Of a stretch of 64,000 nucleotides of DNA, positions 8,687 to 18,156 are shown in pieces (the stretch's first letter is position 1; each line of letters starts with the position of its first letter). Source of the DNA: Pectobacterium polaris (GTDB lineage: Bacteria; Pseudomonadota; Gammaproteobacteria; Enterobacterales; Enterobacteriaceae); assembly GCF_002307355.1 (NCBI RefSeq), contig NZ_CP017481.1, forward strand, positions 4,092,001 to 4,156,000. Direction: 5' to 3'. The notes below the pieces were generated by a model. That model was not told where the DNA came from and made no database searches. It worked only from the letters and a program-made list of their open reading frames with translations. Both the position numbers and the translations under genes were made by a program.

Positions 8687-9514
8687 TTAACGCAGCAGAG
8701 ACAACACGTTTTGTGGAACCTGGTTAGCCTGAGACAATACAGAAGTACCAGCCTGTTGCAGGATATTAGCCTTGCTCATATTGGACACTTCAGTTGCATA
8801 GTCAGCATCTTCGATACGACCACGAGCAGCAGACAGGTTGTTAACCGTGTTGTTCAGGTTAGTGATGGTAGATTCAAAACGGTTCTGAATCGCACCCAAG
8901 TTACTACGAGCAGTGTCAACCAATTTCAACGCAGCATCAATTGAGCTGATTGATGCTGTTGCAGCAGCAGCGGTTGAAACATCCAGGCCAGTAACACCCA
9001 GATCGCCAGAAGAAGAACCAATCAGCGCGGTTGAACCGATAGTGATGGCATCGTCCGCTTCGGTATTTGCACCAACCTGAATAGAAAGGTTAGCATCGCC
9101 TTTCAGCAGATCGATACCGTTGAATTTAGCGGTATTGGTGATACGGTCGATTTCAGAAACACGCTGAGAGATTTCAAGTGCGATTGATTCACGGTTTTCA
9201 GTGGTGTTGGTGTCACTTGCAGCCTGAACTGACAGCTCACGAATACGCTGCAAGTTGTTGTTGATTTCGTTCAGGTTAGTTTCAGCAGTCTGAACCAGAG
9301 AAATACCGTCATTGGCGTTACGAGAAGCCTGAGTCAGACCTTTGATCTGTGCAGTCATACCGTTTGCAATCGCCTGACCAGCAGCATCGTCTTTAGCGCT
9401 GTTGATACGCAGACCAGAAGACAGACGCTCGATAGCAGTACCCAGAGAAGACTGAGATTTGCTCAGGTTGTTCTGAGTCAGCAGAGACATTACGTTAGTG
9501 TTAATACCGGCCAT
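8687..9514 (-). CDS. fliC: Flagellin
   Basis: This is the filament subunit, exported by the flagellar type III system. The conserved N-terminal D0/D1 region starts MAGINTNVMSLL, and the C-terminal D1/D0 region ends 'QVPQNVLSLLR'. At 275 residues it is short: the central variable D2/D3 domains of E. coli-type flagellins are almost absent, leaving a small Ala/Ser/Thr/Gly-rich linker around residues 160-195. That compact surface, many hydroxyl residues and the adjacent glycosyltransferase fit a glycosylated filament. The gene is monocistronic, with a sigma-28 promoter upstream and a terminator downstream. Confidence 0.97.
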   Translation of the reverse strand: MAGINTNVMSLLTQNNLSKSQSSLGTAIERLSSGLRINSAKDDAAGQAIANGMTAQIKGLTQASRNANDGISLVQTAETNLNEINNNLQRIRELSVQAASDTNTTENRESIALEISQRVSEIDRITNTAKFNGIDLLKGDANLSIQVGANTEADDAITIGSTALIGSSSGDLGVTGLDVSTAAAATASISSIDAALKLVDTARSNLGAIQNRFESTITNLNNTVNNLSAARGRIEDADYATEVSNMSKANILQQAGTSVLSQANQVPQNVLSLLR

Positions 9515-9584
9515 AATAGAATTCCTTAATCGATGAGGTGTAAGTTTCGGGTTAGACCCACGGGTTCATCCCCGTCGCTAACAT

Positions 9585-9611
9585 TTATCGGAACGCTTTT
9601 CAGAAGCTTTA
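9585..9611 (-). promoter_or_regulatory. Sigma-28 (FliA) promoter of fliC
   Basis: On the minus strand the -35 is TAAAGCTT (9604-9611), the spacer is exactly 11 bp, and the -10 is TCCGATAA (9585-9592). This is close to the consensus TAAAGTTT-N11-GCCGATAA and lies about 70 bp upstream of the fliC start. Confidence 0.88.
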
Positions 9612-9771
9612 ATTTTTTTTGCCACATTTATTTTTAAACAGGTTCTCATCTTTTAATAAGTGCCCAGGCCATCTTGTGATTTTTCTTCATCCACAATCGG
9701 AATTACGGCATGATGAGGATGCCCCACCAAGGGACGGTATGGCACAGTAAAAGCTACGTCAGCTTACCTGC

Positions 9772-9798
9772 TAAACTTATTACTGATACTGCCGATAA
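9772..9798 (+). promoter_or_regulatory. Sigma-28 promoter of fliDST
   Basis: The -35 is TAAACTTA (9772-9779), the spacer 11 bp, and the -10 a perfect GCCGATAA (9791-9798). It lies 42 bp upstream of the fliD start and would place fliDST in the late class. Confidence 0.9.
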
Positions 9799-9840
9799 CT
9801 CTCACATAGACAGCTAAACTCGGAATAAAAGGATTCGATC

Positions 9841-11229
9841 ATGGCAAGCATTTCCTCATTAGGTGTAGGCTCAGGTCTGGATTTATCAACATTGTTAACT
9901 AATTTAAGGACTGCTGAAAACCAGCGCCTAACACCAATTACCAGTCAGCAAAGTAGTTACAAAGCTCAACTTACGGGTGTTAGCTCACTCAAAAGTGCCC
10001 TCGACAAATTCAATACCGCTAACAACACCTTAGCCAAGTCCGAGTCTTTTGGTATCGTGACGGGTTCTATTGATGGCATTACTAATACCAAGGTCTCCAG
10101 CACCAATAAGGCTTTCACTGCTACAACAGCCAGCAAGTCAGTTGCAGGCAGCTATAGCGTAGAAGTAAAACAATTAGCGCAAGCACATTCGATTACGTCT
10201 TCGGTTCAAACCAGTGCAACAGCCGCATTAAGCGCAACGGATACTACGCTTAAGATTGCTCAAGCTGACGGAAAATCACTGACCATTGACATTAAAGGAG
10301 GAGAAACCTCACTCAATGGTGTCCGTGATGCGATAAACAAAGCGAATGGTGGAGTGACCGCCAGCGTAGTGAAGGCGAAAGATAACGAGTACTATTTGAT
10401 GTTAACCGCTAAAAATAGCGGTGAAAAAGGTGAGATTACATTAACTGATAGCGGCAATGTTTTGGGTTCAACAACCGAGAAAGTCGCGGCACAAAACTCA
10501 GTAATTATTGCAAACGGTATCGAAATTGAACGCCAAAGTAATACGATCGATGATGCATTCGAAGGTGTCACACTAACGTTGCAAGCAAAAACAGAAACAG
10601 GCAAACCTGAAACCTTGACCATCGATCAAGATATTACTGGGATGAAAGACGCGGTTAAGGCATGGGTTGATGCCTATAATGCTCTACAAGACACCATTAT
10701 TTCACAAACCAAATACACCGCCGTTGACGCAGGGGAAGCTCAGTCCACTAGCAACGGAGCCCTGATAGGCGACTCAACCGTCCGTGGTATCCAGGATAAA
10801 CTCAAATCCCAGTTGACGACCGTTCAGAGCTCAAGCGGCGAATTTCGCATTCTTGCTGATTTAGGCATTACACAAAACTTTAAGACAGGCAAGCTTGAAA
10901 TAAACAATACGGTTCTCGACAAGGCGCTGAAAGAAGAGCCAGGAAAAGTGCAAGAATTTTTCGTAGGGAACAATGATAAAACCGGTTTTGCAACACAGAC
11001 CCGGAGTTATTTGAAAGAAGTTCTCGATACGAAAGAGGGAACGATTAAGACTAAAGAAGATAGTATAAACAGTACATTGAAATCGTTAGATACTCAGTAC
11101 AAACGAGTCAGTGACGGTATCGAACAGACAATTGCTCGCTACCAGAAGCAGTTTACTGACTTGGATAAAGCCATGTCTAATATGAGCAGCACCGTCAACC
11201 AGTTGACCAGCATGTTCTCTAAACTCTAA
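9841..11229 (+). CDS. fliD: Filament cap protein
   Basis: FliD (HAP2) forms the cap that folds flagellin at the filament tip. The 462-residue protein begins with the conserved 'SSLGVGSGLDLSTLL' segment and ends in a coiled coil with the usual C-terminal 'LTSMFSKL'. Its length matches the enterobacterial family. It is transcribed divergently from fliC and is followed 30 bp later by fliS, its export-chaperone partner operon. Confidence 0.96.
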   Translation: MASISSLGVGSGLDLSTLLTNLRTAENQRLTPITSQQSSYKAQLTGVSSLKSALDKFNTANNTLAKSESFGIVTGSIDGITNTKVSSTNKAFTATTASKSVAGSYSVEVKQLAQAHSITSSVQTSATAALSATDTTLKIAQADGKSLTIDIKGGETSLNGVRDAINKANGGVTASVVKAKDNEYYLMLTAKNSGEKGEITLTDSGNVLGSTTEKVAAQNSVIIANGIEIERQSNTIDDAFEGVTLTLQAKTETGKPETLTIDQDITGMKDAVKAWVDAYNALQDTIISQTKYTAVDAGEAQSTSNGALIGDSTVRGIQDKLKSQLTTVQSSSGEFRILADLGITQNFKTGKLEINNTVLDKALKEEPGKVQEFFVGNNDKTGFATQTRSYLKEVLDTKEGTIKTKEDSINSTLKSLDTQYKRVSDGIEQTIARYQKQFTDLDKAMSNMSSTVNQLTSMFSKL

Positions 11230-11259
11230 ATTCTCGATGAAAGACATATAGGTAATCTG

Positions 11260-11670
11260 ATGTACAACATGAAAGGCAGCCAGGCCTACGCTCAGGTAGG
11301 CCTTGAAAGCAGTGTGATGAGCGCAAGCCCGCACCAGCTTATCGTCATGCTGTTTGATGGTGCGCGTAGTGCAATGGTGCGCGCACGCATCCTCATGGAG
11401 CAAGGTGATATACCAGGTAAAGGCATGGCGTTATCTAAAGCAATTAATATTATCAATAACGGACTAAAAGCGGGATTAGACATGGAAAGAGGGGGGGAAC
11501 TCGTTGAAAATCTGTCCGCCCTGTATGACTACATGTCTCAACGTTTGTTGATTGCTAATCTACATAACGATCCCAAAGCGATAGAAGAAGTCGAAGTATT
11601 ACTGGAAAATATCGCTGATGCCTGGCGGCAAATCGGCCCTAATTACAAACCAGAGCAGGAAGTACGTTAA
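11260..11670 (+). CDS. fliS: Flagellin export chaperone
   Basis: FliS binds the C-terminal D0 helix of flagellin and prevents early polymerisation. The 136-residue protein shows the family signatures 'YAQVGLESSVMSASPHQLI' and 'MLFDGAR', and it is all-helical. It lies between fliD and fliT in the conserved order and overlaps fliT by one base (TAATG). Confidence 0.97.
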   Translation: MYNMKGSQAYAQVGLESSVMSASPHQLIVMLFDGARSAMVRARILMEQGDIPGKGMALSKAINIINNGLKAGLDMERGGELVENLSALYDYMSQRLLIANLHNDPKAIEEVEVLLENIADAWRQIGPNYKPEQEVR

Positions 11671-12050
11671 TGGCCTCCCCCCATCGGCTTCTAAAAGATT
11701 ACCAACAGCTTTTGTCTCTGAGTCAAAAAATTCTTCATTTGGCCGTCAGCGGCCAATGGGATACGTTGGTTGAGCAAGAGATTGTTTATGTTCAGTCCGT
11801 TGAAGGCTTAGTTAACACGCCAATTCCTGATGAAATTGACAGTATGATGCGTTTGCATCTGCGACAAATTTTGCAGGAAGTGATGGATAATGAAGCAAAA
11901 GTAAAACAACTTCTGCAGAAGCGAATGGACGAATTAAGTTCGTTAATGGGGCAATCACTGAAGCAAAAGTCAATTAATACGACTTATAGCGAATTTGCAG
12001 GGCAGCGACTACTACCTGGTGAACCCTTTCCTGACGAAACACACTCATAA
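11670..12050 (+). CDS. fliT: FliD chaperone and FlhDC antagonist
   Basis: FliT is the export chaperone of the cap protein FliD, and in enterobacteria it also binds FlhC to dampen class II expression. This 126-residue helical protein has the family layout, with a conserved N-terminal 'LLKDYQQLLSLSQKIL'. It overlaps fliS by one base and ends just before a terminator. Assignment rests on position and overall resemblance, since FliT sequences vary. Confidence 0.92.
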   Translation: MASPHRLLKDYQQLLSLSQKILHLAVSGQWDTLVEQEIVYVQSVEGLVNTPIPDEIDSMMRLHLRQILQEVMDNEAKVKQLLQKRMDELSSLMGQSLKQKSINTTYSEFAGQRLLPGEPFPDETHS

Positions 12051-12082
12051 CGTACTATAGATTAAGGTTATGCCGTCTTCAG

Positions 12083-12115
12083 CGCGTCTTTGGTTTTATA
12101 CGAGACGCGTTTTTT
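12083..12115 (+). terminator. Terminator of fliDST
   Basis: CGCGTCT (12083-12089) pairs with AGACGCG (12103-12109) and is followed by a run of six T, 33 bp after the fliT stop. Confidence 0.82.
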
Positions 12116-12252
12116 ATCCACAAACGGTGCTGGTGCTTTTACTCTGCATGCTCAGAGTATCTGGCATAACAAAATCAGTGCGCGTTAAGAATTTGAAGAT
12201 TGGAGGGTTTGAAGACAAGGAGTAAACAGGCGGGTACTCAGCACAAATAAAG

Positions 12253-12296
12253 ATTGTGCGTAATTTCATTGCATTAACAGTGAGATTACGCACAAT
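12253..12296. repeat. Perfect 12-bp inverted repeat between fliT and fliE
   Basis: ATTGTGCGTAAT (12253-12264) and ATTACGCACAAT (12285-12296) are perfect reverse complements around a 20-base loop. It lies 37 bp beyond the fliE stop, so on the minus strand it could end fliE transcription, although there is no strong T-run. Confidence 0.8.
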
Positions 12297-12333
12297 GGCT
12301 TTACTGGTTGCCGATTGATGCCATTAAACGACA

Positions 12334-12648
12334 TCAAACAGACATATTCATCACTTCCTGATACGCAGATACCAGCTTATTACGCACCTGAATGCCCATC
12401 TGCATTGAAATGGATGATTTCTGTAAATCCACCATCACATCATTCAATGCTACGCCTGGCACACCCAAGGTAAATTTTTCAGCCTGCGTACGAGCCGTCT
12501 GCTGTGTGTCGCTGATCTTATCGATCGCGGCTTTCAGCTCACTGGCAAAACCAGGCTCTACCGATGGTCTGGCTATTGGCGTGTCAGCAGCCTGCAGAGC
12601 TTTGACCTGCATTTGCTGTAAAACACCATCAATACCTTGAACTGACAT
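12334..12648 (-). CDS. fliE: Flagellar hook-basal body protein FliE
   Basis: FliE joins the MS ring to the proximal rod and is needed early for type III export. The 104-residue length and the C-terminal block '[20 protein letters not shown]' are characteristic. It is a single-gene unit divergent from fliF, as in other enterobacteria. The shared 260-bp upstream region should hold both class II promoters; I could not place them with confidence. Confidence 0.96.
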   Translation of the reverse strand: MSVQGIDGVLQQMQVKALQAADTPIARPSVEPGFASELKAAIDKISDTQQTARTQAEKFTLGVPGVALNDVMVDLQKSSISMQMGIQVRNKLVSAYQEVMNMSV

Positions 12649-12908
12649 AACACCTCACTACATCATACAGAGTAGACTGCTTATGCATTTTCTATGACAG
12701 CATTACCCTACCACACAGCTTTTCAGATAAATCGCACAATTAGCGCGAAAAATGCCACCTTATCGACCCATCGATTTTTCTTTTACGGAAAATAATGACA
12801 TGCCGATAAATGTAGGCGAAATGTTTTATTGATTGCGCAATCAGGGAGTTCTGTTTTGTCACGTCACAACGTTAAGTATATCGTTCAACAACCAAGCAGA
12901 GATAGAGT

Positions 12909-14627
12909 ATGAACGCCTCATTAACCGGCTCCGCTACCGGTAAAAATAGCTTTGGCGAAATACTCAACCGGTTACGCGCCAATCCGAAGATCCCACTATT
13001 GATCGCAGCAGCTGCGGCCATTGCCATCGTCGTTGCGTTGACTCTATGGGCCAAAGGCCCAGATTATCGGGTTCTTTATAGCAACATCAATGACCGAGAC
13101 GGCGGTGCGATTGTCAGCGAACTAACAAAGCTGAATGTTCCTTATCGTTTTGCGGAGAACGGCGGCGCGATCATGATTCCCGCCGAAAATGTCTATGAGA
13201 CCCGACTCCGACTTGCTCAATTGGGGCTGCCAAAAGGCGGTGCTGTTGGCTTTGAATTGCTCGATCAGGAAAAATTTGGCATCAGCCAATTCAGTGAGCA
13301 GATAAATTACCAGCGTGCGCTGGAAGGTGAGCTGTCCAGAACGATAGAAACGCTCGGCCCTGTCCAGAATGCGCGAGTTCACCTTGCCATACCGAAGCCT
13401 TCACTGTTCGTTCGTGAACAAAAAGCCCCCTCTTCTTCTGTCACCCTGACATTACAGCCGGGTCGTGCATTAGATGAAGGTCAAATCAATTCCATCGTTT
13501 ATATGGTTTCCAGCAGCGTTGCTGGCCTGCCACCAGATAATGTTACGGTCGTCGATCAGACAGGACGCCTGTTAACCCAGGCAGGCGGCAGCAGCCGCGA
13601 TCTGAATGCTGCGCAACTGAAGTACAGCAACGAAGTCGAGGCGATGTACCAACGCCGCATAGAGTCAATCATCGCGCCGATGGTTGGCATGGGTAACGTA
13701 CATGCTCAGGTCACCGCGCAAATCGATTTCTCTGCTCGCGAACAAACTGACGAGCAGTATCAACCTAACCAACCGCCAGACAAAGCGGCTGTTCGCTCTC
13801 AGCAAACCAGCCAGAGTGAGCAAAAAGGTGGCCCGAACGTCGGTGGCGTTCCAGGTGCATTAACCAATCAACCCGCACCGGCACCTACAGCCCCTATCGC
13901 GACACCGCCAAATAATGCCAATGCGAACAATCAGGCTGGTCAGCAGAACCAAAACAATGCGGCAGGTGCGCAAGCTAATGCGGCAAATGCAAATACCGTT
14001 ATTCAGACATCAAATGTTCGTAACGATGCAACAACCAACTATGAAGTCGACAAGACGATTTTACATACCAAACACAGTTCGGGTGGTGTGAAGCGCTTGT
14101 CTGCAGCCGTTATTGTTAACTACCAGCCTCCTGGTGAGGACGGCAAACCGATTGCACTGACGGAAGAACAGATCAAACAGATTGAAACAGTAGCACGCGA
14201 AGCAATGGGCTTCTCCACTGAACGTGGCGATACATTAAATGTCGTGAATACGCCATTTATGGATAGCACTGACGGTTCTGGCGAACTCCCCTTCTGGCAA
14301 AAACAGGCATTTTTCGATCTCCTGATGGAAGCTGGTCGCTGGCTGCTGGTTCTGATCGTTGCCTGGATTCTGTGGCGTAAACTGGTTCGTCCACAATTGC
14401 AGAGAAAAGCACAGCAACAAGAAGCGGCGCTGGCGGCGGCGGCCCTATCTCAAGGTACAGACAGAGATATTATGGTCAACTTGAGTAGCTCGGAAGTTGA
14501 ACAGCAGCGGAAATCGCAGCAACGCGTCAATGCAGAAATGCAAAGTAACCGCATACGCGAAATGGCAGAGAACGATCCACGCGTTGTCGCTCTGGTAATC
14601 CGTCAATGGATGAGTACTGAACTATGA
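12909..14627 (+). CDS. fliF: Flagellar MS-ring protein
   Basis: FliF forms the MS ring in the inner membrane and the housing for the export gate. The 572-residue protein has a first transmembrane segment at about residues 28-48 ('[20 protein letters not shown]'), the ring-building motifs with '[12 protein letters not shown]', and a second membrane segment near residues 475-495. The cytoplasmic C-terminus ends 'VALVIRQWM', the FliG-binding tail. The region around residues 290-365 is a low-complexity Gln/Asn/Ala/Pro stretch. It overlaps fliG by 4 bp (ATGA). Confidence 0.97.
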   Translation: MNASLTGSATGKNSFGEILNRLRANPKIPLLIAAAAAIAIVVALTLWAKGPDYRVLYSNINDRDGGAIVSELTKLNVPYRFAENGGAIMIPAENVYETRLRLAQLGLPKGGAVGFELLDQEKFGISQFSEQINYQRALEGELSRTIETLGPVQNARVHLAIPKPSLFVREQKAPSSSVTLTLQPGRALDEGQINSIVYMVSSSVAGLPPDNVTVVDQTGRLLTQAGGSSRDLNAAQLKYSNEVEAMYQRRIESIIAPMVGMGNVHAQVTAQIDFSAREQTDEQYQPNQPPDKAAVRSQQTSQSEQKGGPNVGGVPGALTNQPAPAPTAPIATPPNNANANNQAGQQNQNNAAGAQANAANANTVIQTSNVRNDATTNYEVDKTILHTKHSSGGVKRLSAAVIVNYQPPGEDGKPIALTEEQIKQIETVAREAMGFSTERGDTLNVVNTPFMDSTDGSGELPFWQKQAFFDLLMEAGRWLLVLIVAWILWRKLVRPQLQRKAQQQEAALAAAALSQGTDRDIMVNLSSSEVEQQRKSQQRVNAEMQSNRIREMAENDPRVVALVIRQWMSTEL

Positions 14628-15616
14628 CCCTCACAGGAACAGAAAAAAGCGCCATCTTATTGATGACCATTGGTGAAGACCGCGCCGCGGAAGTGTTTAC
14701 TCATCTTTCGACTAAAGAAGTGCAGCACCTGAGTTCTGCAATGGCGAACATGAGACAGGTATCACAACAGCAGTTGCTCGAAATTCTGAGAGAATTTGAG
14801 GCTGACTCAGAGCAATATGCCGCTCTCAGCGTGAATGCGGGTGACTACCTTCGTTCAGTGCTTGTCAAAGCTCTTGGTGAAGAGCGAGCGTCTAGCCTGC
14901 TGGAAGATATTCTGGAGAGCCGCGACTCTACGAGTGGAATGGAAACACTCAACTTTATGGAGCCGCAGATTGCCGCAGACCTTATTCGCGACGAACACCC
15001 GCAGATTATCGCAACAATCTTGGTGCACCTGAAGCGTGCTCAGGCTGCCGATATCTTAGCCCTGTTTGACGAACGTCTTCGTCATGACGTTATGCTACGT
15101 ATCGCGACCTTCGGCGGCGTTCAGCCTTCCGCACTGGCAGAATTGACAGACGTTCTGAATGGCTTGCTGGATGGTCAGAATCTCAAACGCAGCAAAATGG
15201 GTGGTGTTCGTACTGCGGCTGAGATTATCAACCTGATGAAAACCCAGCAGGAAGAAGCGGTTATCGATGCTGTACGCGAATTCGATGGCGAACTGGCACA
15301 GAAAATTATCGACGAAATGTTCCTGTTCGAAAATCTGGTGGACGTGGACGACCGCAGTATCCAGCGCCTTCTGCAAGAAGTCGAGTCCGAGTCTCTGCTG
15401 TTGGCATTGAAAGGTGCCGAAGAGCCTTTACGCGAGAAATTCCTGCGCAATATGTCTCAGCGTGCTGCAGAGATTCTTCGCGACGACCTTTCAACTCGCG
15501 GTCCAGTACGTATGTCGCAGGTTGAAAACGAACAGAAAGCCATTCTGCTTATCGTCCGTCGACTGGCAGACAGCGGCGAGATGATTATCGGTGGCGGCGA
15601 GGATGCTTATGTCTAA
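14624..15616 (+). CDS. fliG: Flagellar motor switch protein FliG
   Basis: FliG is the rotor protein that contacts MotA and transmits torque. The 330-residue length, N-terminal '[17 protein letters not shown]', the middle-domain '[13 protein letters not shown]' EHPQ motif, and the charged C-terminal torque helix around '[21 protein letters not shown]' are all present. It is translationally coupled to fliF and overlaps fliH by 8 bp. Confidence 0.98.
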   Translation: MTLTGTEKSAILLMTIGEDRAAEVFTHLSTKEVQHLSSAMANMRQVSQQQLLEILREFEADSEQYAALSVNAGDYLRSVLVKALGEERASSLLEDILESRDSTSGMETLNFMEPQIAADLIRDEHPQIIATILVHLKRAQAADILALFDERLRHDVMLRIATFGGVQPSALAELTDVLNGLLDGQNLKRSKMGGVRTAAEIINLMKTQQEEAVIDAVREFDGELAQKIIDEMFLFENLVDVDDRSIQRLLQEVESESLLLALKGAEEPLREKFLRNMSQRAAEILRDDLSTRGPVRMSQVENEQKAILLIVRRLADSGEMIIGGGEDAYV

Positions 15617-16331
15617 CGCTCCCAAAAACCTGGCCTGGCAGCCTTGGAAGCCTAACGATTTGGCTGAACCCGTTTCAAAGTCCGTTCCAACCTATCAGGT
15701 AAGTGATGAACCTGAATTGTCGGACATCGAGAATTTCTCTGAAGAAAACGTCCTTTCTACCGCAGAGGACGAACTCGCCTCTCTGCGTGAAAGCACGATG
15801 CAACAGGCACGAGAAACGGGTTTTGCGCAAGGCCACCAACAAGGTTATGACGCAGGTTATCAGGAGGGTTTAGCCAAAGGGCAACAGCAGGGCTTACAAA
15901 ACGCCTTGCAGCAGCAGCAGCCGATCATCGAACAAATGCAGCACATGGTCACCGAATTCCAACAGACGCTGGATACACTCGACAGTGTGATCCCCGCTCG
16001 TTTGATGCAGTTGGCGTTGACCGCAGCCAAGCAGATTCTGGGGCAACCTCCGGTATGCGACGGTAATGCGCTGCTCGGTCAGATACAGCAATTGATTCAG
16101 CAAGAGCCTATGTTTTCAGGTAGAACGCAGTTGCGCGTTCACCCTTCAGATCTGGAACGTGTTGAACAGTTTTTGGGCCCAACACTCAGCTTACATGGTT
16201 GGAGATTGCTTGCCGATAGCCAACTTCACCCTGGCGGTTGTAAAGTCAGCGCGGAAGAAGGCGATTTGGATGCCAGTCTGGCAACACGCTGGCACGAACT
16301 TTGCCGTTTAGCCGCACCAGGAGAACTATGA
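15609..16331 (+). CDS. fliH: Flagellar export ATPase regulator FliH
   Basis: FliH holds the FliI ATPase at the export gate and limits its activity. I start it at the ATG at 15609 ([13 protein letters not shown]), which matches the Trp-rich N-terminus of E. coli FliH; a GTG at 15591 and an ATG at 15603 are in frame but add residues not seen in the family. Central GxxxG-like repeats (residues about 70-95, '[17 protein letters not shown]') are the family's glycine-zipper dimer helix. It overlaps fliG by 8 bp and fliI by 4 bp. Confidence 0.95.
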   Translation: MSNAPKNLAWQPWKPNDLAEPVSKSVPTYQVSDEPELSDIENFSEENVLSTAEDELASLRESTMQQARETGFAQGHQQGYDAGYQEGLAKGQQQGLQNALQQQQPIIEQMQHMVTEFQQTLDTLDSVIPARLMQLALTAAKQILGQPPVCDGNALLGQIQQLIQQEPMFSGRTQLRVHPSDLERVEQFLGPTLSLHGWRLLADSQLHPGGCKVSAEEGDLDASLATRWHELCRLAAPGEL

Positions 16332-17701
16332 TGACTTCGCGCCTCGGACGCTGGCTTTCTTCTCTCGATTCATTTGAGAAGCGCATTGATGACACGCCTT
16401 CGGTGCGTCGTTACGGCCGCTTAACCCGGGCGACAGGTTTGGTATTGGAAGCGACAGGGTTACATATGCCACTGGGTGCCACCTGCCTCATTGAGCGGCA
16501 GAATGGCTCACAGGTTGAAGAAATCGAAAGTGAAGTTGTCGGTTTCAACGGGCAAAAACTCTTTCTTATGCCGCTGGAAGAAGTTGAAGGTATTACCCCC
16601 GGAGCACGTGTCTACGCCCGCGTCGGCCAAGACAGCAGCAGCCAGGGGAAGCAATTACCATTAGGCCCTGAATTACTGGGCCGAGTACTGGATGGTAGCG
16701 CAAAACCGCTGGATGGTTTACCTGCGCCGGATACAGGATATCGCGCAGCGCTGATTACGCCACCGTTTAACCCATTACAAAGAACGGCTATCGACAGTGT
16801 TCTGGATGTAGGTGTTCGAGCCATCAACGCATTGCTTACCGTGGGTCGGGGGCAGCGAATGGGTCTGTTTGCGGGTTCCGGGGTGGGTAAAAGTGTGCTG
16901 TTGGGTATGATGGCACGCTATACTCAGGCTGACGTCATCGTTGTTGGACTTATCGGTGAACGTGGCCGAGAAGTGAAAGACTTTATCGAGAATATCTTGG
17001 GCACGGAAGGACGAGCGCGCTCCGTCGTTATTGCCGCACCGGCTGATGTTTCTCCATTATTAAGGATGCAGGGTGCCGCGTATGCCACGCGTATTGCTGA
17101 AGATTTTCGCGATCGCGGGCATCACGTTCTACTCATCATGGATTCGCTCACACGTTATGCCATGGCACAGCGTGAAATTGCTTTAGCGATTGGCGAACCG
17201 CCAGCAACCAAGGGTTATCCCCCTTCTGTCTTCGCTAAATTACCTGCGCTAGTAGAGCGCGCAGGAAATGGTATTCATGGAGGTGGTTCAGTCACCGCCT
17301 TCTATACTGTTCTAACAGAAGGTGACGATCAGCAGGATCCTATCGCTGACTCCGCTCGTGCCATCCTTGACGGGCATATCGTATTGTCACGTCAATTAGC
17401 TGAATCAGGCCATTATCCGGCAATTGATATTGAAGCATCGATTAGTCGTGCGATGACAGCGCTGATCGATGAAGGTCATTATGCTTCTGTAAGGCAGTTT
17501 AAACAGTTACTATCCAGCTACCAACGTAACCGTGATTTAGTCAGTGTTGGTGCCTACGCCGCAGGCAGCGACCCTATGCTTGATAAAGCAATTCGGCTTT
17601 ACCCGCACCTGGAAGCCTTCTTGCAGCAGGGTATGTTTGAACAAAGTAACTATGAAGAGTCCTGCCAGGCGTTGCACACTATTTTCCCTCGTAACGAGTA
17701 G
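16328..17701 (+). CDS. fliI: Flagellar export ATPase
   Basis: FliI is the F1-beta-like ATPase of flagellar type III export. It has the Walker A motif '[15 protein letters not shown]', the Walker B region '[18 protein letters not shown]', and the conserved N-terminal '[18 protein letters not shown]'. I start at 16328, an ATG overlapping the fliH stop, giving 457 residues; the next codon is also ATG. The longer in-frame start at 16301 lies inside fliH and adds unrelated residues. FliH, FliI and FliJ form one complex and are adjacent here. Confidence 0.97.
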   Translation: MMTSRLGRWLSSLDSFEKRIDDTPSVRRYGRLTRATGLVLEATGLHMPLGATCLIERQNGSQVEEIESEVVGFNGQKLFLMPLEEVEGITPGARVYARVGQDSSSQGKQLPLGPELLGRVLDGSAKPLDGLPAPDTGYRAALITPPFNPLQRTAIDSVLDVGVRAINALLTVGRGQRMGLFAGSGVGKSVLLGMMARYTQADVIVVGLIGERGREVKDFIENILGTEGRARSVVIAAPADVSPLLRMQGAAYATRIAEDFRDRGHHVLLIMDSLTRYAMAQREIALAIGEPPATKGYPPSVFAKLPALVERAGNGIHGGGSVTAFYTVLTEGDDQQDPIADSARAILDGHIVLSRQLAESGHYPAIDIEASISRAMTALIDEGHYASVRQFKQLLSSYQRNRDLVSVGAYAAGSDPMLDKAIRLYPHLEAFLQQGMFEQSNYEESCQALHTIFPRNE

Positions 17702-17709
17702 GAGAGCAG

Positions 17710-18156
17710 ATGAAAACCCAGTCACCGCTGGTTACACTACGCGAACTGGCGCAGAAGGACGTTGAGAAAGCAGCAGGCCAGTTGGGTCAAGTGCGTCAGG
17801 CACATCAACAGGCCGAGCAGCAGCTCAATATGCTGTTAAACTATCAGGATGACTATCGTCAAAAATTGAACTCGACGATGTCCTCTGGTATGGCAAATAA
17901 TAGCTGGCAAAATTATCAGCAGTTCATCCGAACGTTAGACGGTGCAATTGAGCAACACAGGCAACAGCTCTCGCAGTGGACATCACGTTTAGATTTAGCA
18001 ATGAAGACCTGGCAAGAAAAACAGCAACGCTTGAACGCATTTGAAAAACTGCAGGATCGCGAACTGACAAGACAGCTTGCCAAAGAGAACAAAATAGAAC
18101 AAAAACAAATGGATGAATTTGCCCAACGGGCCTCACAGAGGAAAGCAGAATCATGA
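17710..18156 (+). CDS. fliJ: Flagellar export protein FliJ
   Basis: FliJ is the coiled-coil stalk of the export ATPase and recycles chaperones. The 148-residue protein is almost all charged coiled coil, rich in Gln/Lys/Glu, with the conserved N-terminal 'TLRELAQKDVEKAA'. It starts 8 bp after fliI with GGAGAG as ribosome site and overlaps fliK by 4 bp. Confidence 0.96.
   Translation: MKTQSPLVTLRELAQKDVEKAAGQLGQVRQAHQQAEQQLNMLLNYQDDYRQKLNSTMSSGMANNSWQNYQQFIRTLDGAIEQHRQQLSQWTSRLDLAMKTWQEKQQRLNAFEKLQDRELTRQLAKENKIEQKQMDEFAQRASQRKAES

Larger units (their letters stand above)
9515..9840. other. Divergent fliC-fliD control region
   Basis: This 326-bp region has no gene. It carries two sigma-28 promoters facing opposite ways, for fliC (minus) and fliD (plus), plus the fliC leader. 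Confidence 0.8.

Noticed and set aside
12785..12800. GCCGATAA-like -10 before fliF
   Set aside because: The matching -35 at 11 bp is poor, and fliF is normally class II, so it is probably chance.
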